From contig CAZPIO010000022.1 in NCBI GenBank assembly GCA_964586235.1, positions 1 through 64,000 of the forward strand: a stretch of DNA of 64,000 nt, in the 5' to 3' direction. A program made the translations under genes and the position numbers. Shown piece by piece: positions 7,730 through 18,474 of this stretch (its first letter is position 1; every line of letters starts with the position of its first letter). Origin of the DNA: JAUCQB01 sp964586235 (lineage in GTDB: Bacteria > Planctomycetota > Phycisphaerae > UBA1845 > PWPN01). The notes below the pieces were generated by a model. That model was not told where the DNA came from and did not search any database. It was given only the letters and a program-made list of their open reading frames with translations.

Positions 7730-9499
7730 TTATTTCGTGGTGAAGAGGTATTGGAACCGACCGTTCGGGGCTGCGTCTCCGTTGACGGTGAATTCCATCA
7801 CGTCGTTGTCCTTCTGAACGTTGTCGGCCCACTTGAAGGTGAATCGCACGTCTCGGTTGCCCTCCATGCCGAGCGCCGCACGCGGCAAGGCCAGTTCCAA
7901 CTCGTTGCCGCGGACGCGGTACTCGACTTCCCCGGCCGGCTCCCATGCGCCGCCGCCACCCGCCCTCTGCAGCGTCGACCTCGTCTCGGACTGGATCGTT
8001 CGATTGACGCGGAAATCGCAGCCCTCCCAGCCGGTGGACAGGTCGTTGTCGGCATTGACGTACAGCAACATCCAGTTCGGATCGGTGCGCGGCGTGATGG
8101 GGGCGGCGGTGCGGGCGTAAAAGTACACGGCGCGATCGTCCACCGCTGCCTTGAGCAGAACGAAATCATTGCGGCCGGTGTTGTTCACGTACCGGCCGGC
8201 ATCATCGTAACCCGGATGATCGCGATGCACCGTGTCGCCGCGGTCGTCACGGTATTCCGGTCGCACGTCCACCCAATCGGCAGAGTCGCCGTCAATCGCG
8301 ATCGCGGCCGGTCCGCCCGCGATCGGACCGCGGCGAACCCCCTTGAACCGCCGAATCCCGCTGACCATCTGGTAGTAGTAGTTGTCCCAGTGGCCGCCCT
8401 TCATCGGCTCGACGTCCCGGCTGTACTCCTGCGTGAACTGATCGACGAACATCACCGGCTCGCGCACGCCGTTGAACTCCGGCAGTCGCATGGCGATCCA
8501 CTCGTTCCATCCGGTGATGTAGATGAATTCCGGATCAATCTCCAGCGCCCGCTTCCATTGCTCGGCGAAGTTCAGGCCGTGCAGCACCGCGTCGGGACGT
8601 TTGTCCTTTGCTCCGTCGTGCCAGCTTCGTCCGTAAGTGTTGGCCTCGCTGAAGGCGCACAGCCGCTTGCCCGTGGCGTTCTGGCCGACACTGACCGAGA
8701 CCTGTTCGACCTTGCTGGTGTCGCTGTAGTACGGCTGCTGCGGATGGATCTGCAGCCACTGCCACTGGTTGGGCCCGGTCGGGCCGGAGAAGTAGTCCGG
8801 ACCGTGAGGCCGGAAGGTGAAGGTCTCCCGCATCTCGGGCGGCGCGTGCTCCTTCCTGGCCAGGATAAGGGGCTTGCCCTTCCATTCGAACCACAGTTCG
8901 CGATGCAGCCCCGGCTTGTAGAGATCGCCGTACAGGCGGTTCAATACCTTGCTGTCGTCGCCGAACGGGGCAAAAAAGGCGATTTGCGGTGTTACACCGC
9001 CGTCCCGGCGAACCTGCGTCCACACCTCGCACAGCTTGTGATACACCCTGGGGTAAGTCTCCTGGTTGCTCACGTCGAAGATGACGACGTCGACGCCGGC
9101 ATCGGAGAGCATCTGCGCGTGTTTTCGAAGCACCCATGCGTCGTCGGCGAGGTAGTAGCCGAACAGAGGCTCGCCCCAGTGGTGAAACCAGTACTCCGGT
9201 CCCCAGGGGTCGGTCGTCGGGCGCCGCATGGCATCCGGTTGCGTGGCCAGGATTCGGGTGATGTCGTATGGCCCGGCCGTGCGGTGCTGTCCGAGCCACA
9301 GGAAGTAGAAGATGCCCACGGCCTTGCCCGGCCGGGGAGGCCCGACCTGCTCGTAACCTGGAACGGTCCGCCCCAGTCCGTCCGTGGCCGTCCACGTGTC
9401 CGGACGGGTATCCACGAGTTCAGCCGCCGCCGTCGCAGAGGCAAGGAGGATTATTTGCACCAGCCCCACGCGTCCCATTGTCCCGATCACTTGTCTCAT
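7730..9499 (-). CDS. Secreted GH99/GH71-like TIM-barrel protein with CBM9-like domain
   Basis: The start at 9499 is supported by AGGTGA about 8 bases upstream and a signal peptide (MGRVGLVQIILLASATAAA). The 589-residue product has a TIM-barrel-like domain with VGIFYFLWLGQH, EYWFHHWGEPLFGYY, DAGVDVVIFDVSNQ and FIYITGWNEWIA, matching the general pattern of GH99-like endo-mannanase relatives in planctomycetes. From about residue 420 a C-terminal beta domain (AIDGDSADWVDV, WMLLYVNADNDLSTGWEG) resembles family 9 carbohydrate-binding modules. It probably acts on polysaccharide outside the cytoplasm; specificity is unknown. Its signal-proximal 189 bp is repeated almost perfectly in the truncated paralogue upstream. 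Confidence 0.7.
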   Translation of the reverse strand: MRQVIGTMGRVGLVQIILLASATAAAELVDTRPDTWTATDGLGRTVPGYEQVGPPRPGKAVGIFYFLWLGQHRTAGPYDITRILATQPDAMRRPTTDPWGPEYWFHHWGEPLFGYYLADDAWVLRKHAQMLSDAGVDVVIFDVSNQETYPRVYHKLCEVWTQVRRDGGVTPQIAFFAPFGDDSKVLNRLYGDLYKPGLHRELWFEWKGKPLILARKEHAPPEMRETFTFRPHGPDYFSGPTGPNQWQWLQIHPQQPYYSDTSKVEQVSVSVGQNATGKRLCAFSEANTYGRSWHDGAKDKRPDAVLHGLNFAEQWKRALEIDPEFIYITGWNEWIAMRLPEFNGVREPVMFVDQFTQEYSRDVEPMKGGHWDNYYYQMVSGIRRFKGVRRGPIAGGPAAIAIDGDSADWVDVRPEYRDDRGDTVHRDHPGYDDAGRYVNNTGRNDFVLLKAAVDDRAVYFYARTAAPITPRTDPNWMLLYVNADNDLSTGWEGCDFRVNRTIQSETRSTLQRAGGGGAWEPAGEVEYRVRGNELELALPRAALGMEGNRDVRFTFKWADNVQKDNDVMEFTVNGDAAPNGRFQYLFTTK

Positions 9500-9504
9500 T
9501 CTGC

Positions 9505-9870
9505 TCACCTCACGCGACCCCGTGGATCGCAAGACTCGCCGCGGTTTCCAGAAATAGCTACGTCCCCGTTCCGCACGGCCCGTCCCCGTTCCGCACGGCC
9601 CATGGCATCCGGTTGCGTGGCCAGGATTCGGGTGACGTCGTACGGCCCGGCCGTGCGGTGCTGTCCGAGCCACAGGAAGTAGAAGATGCCCACGGCCTTG
9701 CCCGGCCGGGGAGGCCCGACCTGCTCGTAACCTGGAACGGTCCGCCCCAGTCCGTCCGTGGCCGTCCACGTGTCCGGACGGGTATCCACCGTCTCAGCGG
9801 TCACCACCGGCACAGTCAATGCCATATGGATCAATCCCGCACATATCAGAACCGCAACCATGGTCCTCAT
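9505..9870 (-). pseudogene. Truncated paralogue of the GH99-like gene (5' end only)
   Basis: The frame starts at ATG 9870 with GGAGGTGAG upstream and its own signal peptide (MVAVLICAGLIHMALTVPVV), different from that of the intact gene. It then encodes the same VDTRPDTWTATDGLGRTVPG segment and continues in register to ILATQPDAM. After that homology stops and the frame runs into a tandem 20-bp repeat (9561-9580 and 9581-9600) and unrelated sequence. The catalytic part is missing. It sits directly upstream of the intact gene, so it was once a full neighbouring paralogue or was built by partial duplication. Confidence 0.7.
9601..9789. repeat. 189-bp direct repeat of 9227-9415
   Basis: By eye the two 189-base blocks differ at only two positions. 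They cover codons just after the signal peptide in the intact glycosidase-like gene and its truncated paralogue. The signal peptides on either side are unrelated, so the near-identity is confined to this block and points to recent duplication or gene conversion. Confidence 0.85.
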
Positions 9871-10015
9871 GAAACTCACCTCCGCGTTGTAGCGACGATC
9901 TCTCGCTGATCCCAATGATCATCCGCGCCCTGCGGATCTTTATTGCCAATGACGCTCCTGGAAGAAAGTCGCAGTTAAGAGACAAAGTCAGGAACAAGCG
10001 GCGGCGGCACGGTGA

Positions 10016-10729
10016 CTATCGGTCGGACTCGGCTTTGATGGCGGGCTTGCCGGCGGCCTTTCTCGCCTCGGCGACTTTTCTGGTCAGGATCTTGTGGAAG
10101 AGCTTGTCGCCGTTGTCCTGCCCGTCGATGCCGAAACTAACGAGCCTGCCTTTGCCCATATCCAGCACAAATGTGCCCTCATTCAGCCAGCCGGTCGATG
10201 GCGTAAAGGTGATATCGGCGACATCTTTCAGCGGGCATTCCTCCCCCTTGTTCCCGTCGGCATAGGTGACCAGCCGCGTGTCCGTCAGCACAACCCCGCT
10301 CTCCTTGACCGTCAGCCCGCCGGCGTAGAACAACTCGATCGTCTCTCCCGGCGCTATCACTTCCATCTGCTCGAGCTCCCGTCGCTGGCTGTCCGTGACC
10401 TCACGGCCGGTGATGGGTTTGACATCAGGTATGCGGGCGACAAAAACCCAGAATGCCGCGCCCCACGCGATGCCGAGGACGGAAAGGACGATGCCGGCGA
10501 TCGCGAGCCCTTTGCCTCGGGCTTCGCCGCTGTTGATGACCGGCAGCGCGATGATCGCGAAGACCAGCCCGAGGACATTGGCCACCAGCAGACACCCCGA
10601 CAGCACGCCGATGACCCCGCACACGACCGCGGCAATCGCGAACCCTGACGTCCGGGGCGGCGGGCCAAGGACAGCACCCCCGAAGCCCTGCAGGTCGGGT
10701 CGATACGGATAGCCTGGATATTGGCTCAT
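10016..10729 (-). CDS. DUF4190-type membrane protein with PH-like domain
   Basis: The start at 10729 (MSQYPGYPYRPDLQ) gives the usual Pro/Tyr-rich cytoplasmic lead of DUF4190 proteins. Two hydrophobic segments follow (FAIAAVVCGVIGVLSGCLL with continuation to FAIIALPVI, and GLAIAGIVLSVLGIAWGAAF), separated by the short NSGEARGKG linker typical of the family. The C-terminal 110 residues (ETIELFYAGGLTVKESG, TDTRLVTYADG, TGWLNEGTFVLDM) are beta-rich and resemble bacterial PH-like domains. It is a probable inner-membrane protein of unknown function, 238 residues long. No strong Shine-Dalgarno is seen. Confidence 0.7.
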   Translation of the reverse strand: MSQYPGYPYRPDLQGFGGAVLGPPPRTSGFAIAAVVCGVIGVLSGCLLVANVLGLVFAIIALPVINSGEARGKGLAIAGIVLSVLGIAWGAAFWVFVARIPDVKPITGREVTDSQRRELEQMEVIAPGETIELFYAGGLTVKESGVVLTDTRLVTYADGNKGEECPLKDVADITFTPSTGWLNEGTFVLDMGKGRLVSFGIDGQDNGDKLFHKILTRKVAEARKAAGKPAIKAESDR

Positions 10730-10953
10730 GAAGCCGCATGCTAGCCAAACCTCGGCCCGGCGGCAAGCGTGGCTTGAAAGCAGACCGGTATCATAAACGC
10801 GTTGGTTCAGCAGTGGCCGCCGACTCGCGTGTTGTTGATGCCAGAACAACGAAAGGAGCTAGAGCCGCGTACCACATGGCACTTCGGCCGGCCTTGAGCG
10901 TTGTGCGCCGCCGGGCGGCGAATCGTGTTACTGTCGTGTTGAGCGGTGCCTGC

Positions 10954-11799
10954 CTACGATCCTTCGCAGGCGTCGCCGGTGCCGTCGCTGTCGGCGTCGG
11001 CCTGGTCAGGGTTCGAGACAGTCGGGCAGTTGTCGCACGCGTTGCCCACGTCGTCGCTGTCCGTATCCGCCTGATCGGTGTTGGCGACCAGCGGGCAGTT
11101 GTCATCTGCATCATCGATGCCATCATCGTCGCTGTCGGAATCGCAGGCGTTGCCGATGCCGTCGCTGTCGGTGTCGGTCTGAAGGGGGTTGGCGACAGAC
11201 GGGCAGTTGTCGCAGGCGTTGCCTACGTCGTCGCCGTCTGTATCCGCCTGGTCGGCGTTGGCGACCAATGGGCAGTTGTCCGCGGTATCCTCGACGCCAT
11301 CATCGTCCCCGTCGGAATCGCAAGCGTCGCCGACACCGTCGTCGTCCGCATCTGCCTGATTGGAGTTAGCGACCGTCGGGCAGTTATCAAACCGGTTGAA
11401 AACGCCATCGTCGTCCCTGTCGGTAAAGACGGCGAGTATGCCGCCGGAAGGCAGTGCCGAGAGCCAGACCTGCAAGACATCCTGGATCAGCTTCGCCACC
11501 CCGGTCCTGAAGGCTTCCTTAACCTGTGACGCAGGTGACGGCGGCGTGAAGGGAGCGTTCACCGGCCCGGCCGGCGACAGCATTTCGTCGTGCCGCGTGT
11601 TGTAGAAAGACAGGGCATCCTGGACCCACAAACCAGGGGCTCGCTCGGCTACCGAGGCGGCCTGAACATGATCGAGAGGCGTCTCCATCCGAGCCGGCCG
11701 CGTTGTCGACTGGGCGGCGGCCGGCAGACTCAAGGCAGCGACCGCCCCGGCGAACAGAACCGCGGCGATTATGCGGATCACACTCTGTTTCGGAGCCAT
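10954..11799 (-). CDS. Secreted thrombospondin type-3 repeat protein
   Basis: The start at 11799 has GGGGAGG upstream and a clear signal peptide (VIRIIAAVLFAGAVAALSLPAAAQ). After a 90-residue helical region, the C-terminal two thirds is a tandem array of Ca-binding TSP3 repeats: DRDDDGVFNRFDNCPTVANS, then units of the form DNCPLVANxDQADTDxDDVG and NACDSDxDDDGIxDxxDNCP, about eight in all, ending DGTGDACEGS. Such arrays bind many Ca ions and often act as rigid spacers on outer-membrane or secreted proteins. No membrane anchor or OmpA domain follows, so this short form (281 residues) may be secreted. The DNA is itself visibly repetitive. Confidence 0.85.
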   Translation of the reverse strand: MAPKQSVIRIIAAVLFAGAVAALSLPAAAQSTTRPARMETPLDHVQAASVAERAPGLWVQDALSFYNTRHDEMLSPAGPVNAPFTPPSPASQVKEAFRTGVAKLIQDVLQVWLSALPSGGILAVFTDRDDDGVFNRFDNCPTVANSNQADADDDGVGDACDSDGDDDGVEDTADNCPLVANADQADTDGDDVGNACDNCPSVANPLQTDTDSDGIGNACDSDSDDDGIDDADDNCPLVANTDQADTDSDDVGNACDNCPTVSNPDQADADSDGTGDACEGS

Positions 11800-11905
11800 G
11801 TATAGGCCTCCCCTCTGGCTTGGGCGGGCGACACGCGTCAAGTCGGCCCGGATCACCAGATTATACCGCGTCAACGGCTGTCGGTTGCCGTGGCGCGGGC
11901 AGTTT

Positions 11906-14614
<2,709 letters not shown>

Positions 14615-14955
14615 CTGATCTCCTTGGGGTCGATTCAATCGCTTACTTTCACCGTGATTTTATAGCCGATTCGGCCTCAAAACACCAGCCGGCGGACCGG
14701 CCGTAAGTGTTGGCGCCGGAACAGCTTAGGACCGACCAATCGGGTCGGGAAGAAAAGCCTCGCGGCAACCGCGGACCCACGCCGCTGAGCCCGGCCACGA
14801 CACACGGTGCTCGCGGGAGATTCGAATAGGCCTGTTTAATGGCTTAATATGCCTATCTCTGCCAAAAGCTAATAGATAACAGCTAAAAGCCCTCTGCCCT
14901 CCGACTCACAGCCTTCAGCCGCACTCGCCCGCTGATGGGGCTGCCATCCTCTGCC
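14615..14955. other. Intergenic region upstream of gyrA
   Basis: About 340 bases between two minus-strand genes. It holds the gyrA leader (AAGGAG at 14618-14623 on the minus strand) and an AT-rich TATAAAAT stretch about 45 bases upstream of the start that could be a -10 region. I see no gene or RNA in the rest. Confidence 0.4.
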
Positions 14956-15540
14956 TCACTTGTCTCGAGCCCTGCGCCTCTTCCTCCAGTCATACAATCC
15001 GATCACGAGGCTCGTGAGGATCAAGCCCCAGATGACACTGCTGACAAAGACATACTCTATGCCCATGCGGGCCGGGGCAAGCATCGATATCGGGAACATC
15101 AGCACCTGGACACATCGGTTGAGGAGTAATCCCATGTTGTGCATCGAATCCGCTTGTGCAGGAGTCAGACCTCGACCGTCGCTCACGGCCAATCCGCTCA
15201 TGTCCGCCGCGAACAACGCAAGCGAAAGAGAATAAGTCAGCAGGAAATGCAGAACGCTGATCACGCAGACCAGCAGTGAGGCGACGGCCCATCTGGGAGG
15301 ACCCGCGGGGGTGCTGGCGCGGAACGCGAGATCCCGGTCAATTTGCCAGCCGCACTCCGGACAGCGTTCGGACTGTCGCGATCCTGTGAGGTCGTATTGG
15401 CAACGGGCGCAACTCGGGGCGGGGCACGGCCCGGCGTCGGGGTCGGCTGGCCTGCTACCGCCCGGAGCCGGCTGGAGTGGGCGGTCGGTCTCCGGTTGCG
15501 CGTCGTGCTCCCCGGAACCAGAACTGGGCAAGGCGGCCAT
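14956..15540 (-). CDS. Zinc-ribbon membrane protein
   Basis: The product has an N-terminal Pro-rich lead, a zinc ribbon CARCQYDLTG followed by CPECGW, and three hydrophobic segments (WAVASLLVCVISVLHFLLTY, VQVLMFPISMLAP, VFVSSVIWGLILTSLVIGLY), ending in a basic tail WRKRRRARDK. The CxxCxYDLTG...CPECG signature recurs in planctomycete membrane proteins of unknown role. ATG 15540 is used here; an in-frame GTG at 15597 is an alternative and neither has a good Shine-Dalgarno. The gene lies upstream of gyrA on the same strand, separated by about 340 bases. Confidence 0.65.
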   Translation of the reverse strand: MAALPSSGSGEHDAQPETDRPLQPAPGGSRPADPDAGPCPAPSCARCQYDLTGSRQSERCPECGWQIDRDLAFRASTPAGPPRWAVASLLVCVISVLHFLLTYSLSLALFAADMSGLAVSDGRGLTPAQADSMHNMGLLLNRCVQVLMFPISMLAPARMGIEYVFVSSVIWGLILTSLVIGLYDWRKRRRARDK

Positions 15541-15657
15541 AGCTGTATGATACAGGGAGTCCGAACAATCCGCTCGTTTGCATTGCCCGCCAAGCACGAG
15601 ATAATCAGGTAATTCGAACTGGCAGTTGGCGGGGGCGTGTGCGGGAGGTGGTCGATC

Positions 15658-16554
15658 ATGTCAGTCCGGCATCCCGCTGTGGCGGGGCAATTCTATCCGG
15701 ATTCCAGGAACCAGTGTCTGGATGAGATCGCCGAATGCCTGCGCGAGATTGGTGAGTCGTCCAAGTTGGGCGGTTAGGCCATCGGTGGGATCGTGCCGCA
15801 CGCCGGGTGGGTGTTCAGCGGGGTGGTGGCGGCGGAGGTGATCAGCGTGCTGGCCGGGCAGACCGGTGTCGAGACTTTCGTCGTCTTCGGGGCTATGCAC
15901 GGGTACATGTCACGGGCGGCAGGCTCGGTGTATGCCCGCGGAGCCTGGGAGACGCCGCTCGGCAGGATCGCCATCGACGAGGAACTGGCCCGGGCCGTCC
16001 TGGCCGATTCGAGAATCCTGCAGGATGAACCCGACGCTCACGAGCTGGAGCATTCCATCGAGGTGCAGGTGCCGTTCATCCAGCACGCCGCCCCCTCGGC
16101 CAGGCTGCTTCCAATCATCGTTCCGCCGTCGGCCTCGGCCCCGGACGTCGGCCGTGCCGTTGCTCAGCAGGCCAGAACCCTCGGCCGCAGCGCGGTCTTT
16201 GTCGGCTCGACCGATCTGACGCACTACGGCCCGCGATATCGATTCACGCCCATGGGTTCCGGCCCGCAGGCCCTGCGCTGGGCGAAAGAGGTCAACGACC
16301 GCCGATTGCTCGACCTGGTCGTGAACCTGGAGTCAGGAGAGGTTGTCGCAGAGGCCCTTGAGAACCACAACGCCTGCGGCAGCGGAGCGGTGGCTGCGGC
16401 CATGGCGGCCTGCGTTGCGATGGGCGCGGATCGGGCCCAGGTCCTGCGGCACACGACCAGCAACGAGGTGGCCCACGGCCGATTCGGCGAGATGCCGGAC
16501 GCGGTTGGCTACGCAGGGGTTGTGTTTCTCAAATCCAGCAACACCGCTGAGTGA
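15658..16554 (+). pseudogene. MEMO-family protein (AmmeMemoRadiSam system protein B) interrupted by in-frame TAG
   Basis: Translation from ATG 15658 (GGGAGGTGGTCG upstream) gives RHPAVAGQFYPDSRNQCLDE, the classic MEMO N-terminus, then after 39 codons an in-frame TAG at 15775-15777, then IVPHAGWVFSGVVAAEVISV in the same frame and an intact remainder: GAMHGYM, EHSIEVQVPFIQ, STDLTHYGP, HNACGSGAVAAAM. The metal-site histidines and the late Cys expected for the family are kept. The stop lies in a variable linker between the first strand and the HAGW motif. Translation could restart at GTG 15793, but that product would lack the first conserved block. The AMMECR1 and radical-SAM partners of this system are not nearby. 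A nonsense mutation or a sequencing error are the simplest readings. Confidence 0.8.
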
Positions 16555-16708
16555 TGGCGAGCCTCCGGGCTTGTCCGGGAGGTCATTCTATCGATGGTCG
16601 TCATCCGGTAGTGCTGCAGGATTTGGCTGTGCCAATGCCGCCCGCTGGACCGGGGCCCACTCCTGGCTAGACTATGCATCATAACTGGGCAAGCCGTTGC
16701 CGACCCGG
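16555..16708. other. Intergenic, hairpin after the MEMO gene
   Basis: A short imperfect hairpin (CCTCC...GGGAGG, 16563-16582) lies just after the MEMO stop codon and could act as a weak terminator. Nothing else is recognised. Confidence 0.3.
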
Positions 16709-16822
16709 GTGTGCCGCGGCGAGGTGCCTTTGGCTTTCGAGATTGGCCGCCATGAAAGCGTAGAGCCCGCGATCGCGCCTCACGCTCTTGAGTTTCTGAG
16801 GATTGCCGAGGTGACCAGATGA
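16709..16822 (+). CDS. Possible 37-residue ORF overlapping the ATPase start
   Basis: Reading from GTG 16709, a 37-codon frame (RGEVPLAFEIGRHESVEPAI then APHALEFLRIAEVTR) ends with a TGA that overlaps the ATG of the ATPase in the ATGA arrangement usual for translationally coupled genes. No Shine-Dalgarno precedes the GTG and the frame is blocked by TAA further up, so it may be chance or the tail of a shortened gene. It has no recognisable family. Confidence 0.2.
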   Translation: MCRGEVPLAFEIGRHESVEPAIAPHALEFLRIAEVTR

Positions 16823-17877
16823 AGGTCAAGAAGATTCAGATCCGAGAGTTCACGACATTTCACGACGCCGAGATTGAGTTCTCTCCAGGTCTGAACGTTT
16901 TCATCGGCGCGAACGCGACCGGCAAATCACATTTGATGAAGCTGCTCTACTCGATTCTCAAGGTGGCGGAGCGCAAAGAGGGCAGACCATCTCAAATCTC
17001 ACGAAATGACCAATTAAAAGAGAAGCTGGCAAGCGTATTCATGCCGGACAAGGGGGAAATCGGGCGGCTCGTTCGGAGAGCCCGCGGGAGAAAAAAAGCG
17101 ACAGTGCGAGTGGGCATGGCCGATTGGACGGCCAGATTCGAACTGACAACTCTGGGGCGCTTGCAGTTTCTTTGGCTTGGCCCGCCTCCTGCAAAGCGAT
17201 GCATTTTCATTCCGTCCCGCGAGGCGCTGGCGATGTTCGACGGATTCATTGCGGCATACGAGGGGCGCGAGCTTTCCTTTGACCAGACTTATTACGATCT
17301 GTGCGTGGCCCTCAGCGGCAAACCACTTCGTGGGGCGCGTCGGGGCGATATCGCGTCCCTGCTTCGGCCGCTGGAAGAGATCCTTGGTGGTCGTGTGGTG
17401 CTGGAAGGGGGGCGCTTCCACGTCGCTGCCGCTGATGGTCTTATTGAAGCTCACCTCCTGGCGGAGGGATTTCGCAAGATCGCCGGGCTGGCGCACCTCA
17501 TCGCCAATGGTTCTCTCATGCAAAACGGTTTGTTGCTCTGGGACGAGCCCGAGGCAAACCTCAATCCCAAGCTCGTCACCCGCGTTGCCGAGGCCCTTCG
17601 TACTCTGACGCGCGGTGGTGTACAGGTATTTATCGCAACCCACGACTTCCTGCTCAGCCAAGAGCTCTCTCTGGCTGCAGAGTACGAGAGCCCCCCACGA
17701 GTCCCGATGCGGTTCTTCGCCTTCAGCCGGACGGACGGAGGCCCTGTCACCGTTGAGTCAGGCGCAACCCTCGCAGAACTGAGTCACAACCCCATCCTTG
17801 AGGAATTCGCTGCGCACTATGACCGCGAGCATGCACTCTTCGGAAAGACGGGAGCGGCGGGGGAGAAATCCGAATGA
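16819..17877 (+). CDS. ABC/RecF-type AAA ATPase, first gene of a two-gene module
   Basis: ATG 16819 follows GAGGTGA by 5 bases. The 352-residue product is a stand-alone SMC/RecF-like ATPase: IREFTTFHDAEIEFSPG (typical OLD/AAA_21 opening strand), Walker A GANATGKSHLMK near residue 32, a signature-like EGFRKIAGLAHLI near 218, Walker B GLLLWDEPEANLNPKL near 237, and the switch His in FIATHDFLL near 275. No nuclease domain is fused. Its stop overlaps the start of the next gene by 4 bases (ATGA), so the two are translationally coupled. ATPases of this kind are common sensors or motors in anti-phage systems such as Septu, Gabija and PARIS; a defence role here is inferred from architecture only. Confidence 0.8.
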   Translation: MKVKKIQIREFTTFHDAEIEFSPGLNVFIGANATGKSHLMKLLYSILKVAERKEGRPSQISRNDQLKEKLASVFMPDKGEIGRLVRRARGRKKATVRVGMADWTARFELTTLGRLQFLWLGPPPAKRCIFIPSREALAMFDGFIAAYEGRELSFDQTYYDLCVALSGKPLRGARRGDIASLLRPLEEILGGRVVLEGGRFHVAAADGLIEAHLLAEGFRKIAGLAHLIANGSLMQNGLLLWDEPEANLNPKLVTRVAEALRTLTRGGVQVFIATHDFLLSQELSLAAEYESPPRVPMRFFAFSRTDGGPVTVESGATLAELSHNPILEEFAAHYDREHALFGKTGAAGEKSE

Positions 17878-18467
17878 GCACGGCCATCACGGAAGGTGAT
17901 CTTCTGTTCGAGTTCAATGACCCGTGGGTCGTTCTTAAGTACGACGAACACCTCTGCTATCGCGCCGGGATCGAGAAGCTCAAAGGCAGACTCGTTGACA
18001 ATCAAGGTCAGGATGAGTATTGGCGTACCACCGCTGTCGATCTGGTGGCGGCCAAGGCGCGGCTGCTGCTCTTCATGGAGATCAAGGACTTCCGCGGATA
18101 TCGCATCCAAACGAAGACTCGTGTCGGAGACGAGTTGGCCTTGGAGGTCGGAGTCAAGGCCCGGGATTCTCTGGCCGGACTGGTCGGAGGTTTCCACGCG
18201 GACCATGCCGACGCCACACGTCCGCTCGTGGAGCGGCTTCTAACGCGAAGTACCGACATTCGTGTCTTGCTCTGGCTTGAAACGGACCCACATGCCCGGT
18301 CCCCGGTCGAAACGGAACGGCAGAAGAGCCGACAGGTCGTTCTCAGCAAGTGCCTGAAGAAGCGATGCGCGTGGCTCACGAGTCGTGCTCTTGTGGTGAA
18401 CCTCGTGACCGGTCCGGGCTTGGAGGGAGTGACCGTAAGGAATCTTCCCGGCGCAAGGCGAGAGTGA
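17874..18467 (+). CDS. Putative PD-(D/E)XK nuclease-like partner of the ATPase
   Basis: A 197-residue protein without an obvious named family. The region TTAVDLVAAKARLLLFMEIK followed by DFRGYRI has Asp56 followed after a hydrophobic strand by Glu69-Ile-Lys71, the D...ExK spacing of the PD-(D/E)XK fold. A second half has a strand-helix pattern (DIRVLLWLETDPH, RALVVNLVTGPGLEG). It overlaps the ATPase gene by 4 bases and ends 7 bases before pyrK. The most economical reading is a nuclease effector controlled by the ATPase, but the fold call rests on one motif read by eye. Confidence 0.5.
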   Translation: MSTAITEGDLLFEFNDPWVVLKYDEHLCYRAGIEKLKGRLVDNQGQDEYWRTTAVDLVAAKARLLLFMEIKDFRGYRIQTKTRVGDELALEVGVKARDSLAGLVGGFHADHADATRPLVERLLTRSTDIRVLLWLETDPHARSPVETERQKSRQVVLSKCLKKRCAWLTSRALVVNLVTGPGLEGVTVRNLPGARRE

Positions 18468-18474
18468 GTGCCAC

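Noticed and set aside
14640..14700. gyrA promoter TGGTGT-17-TATAAA on the minus strand
   Set aside because: The -35 matches poorly, so it is mentioned only as an AT-rich candidate region.
15775..15777. TAG in the MEMO gene as pyrrolysine or general stop-codon recoding
   Set aside because: Several intact genes in this window end at TAG and no PYLIS-like structure or pyl gene is visible. A nonsense mutation or read error is simpler.
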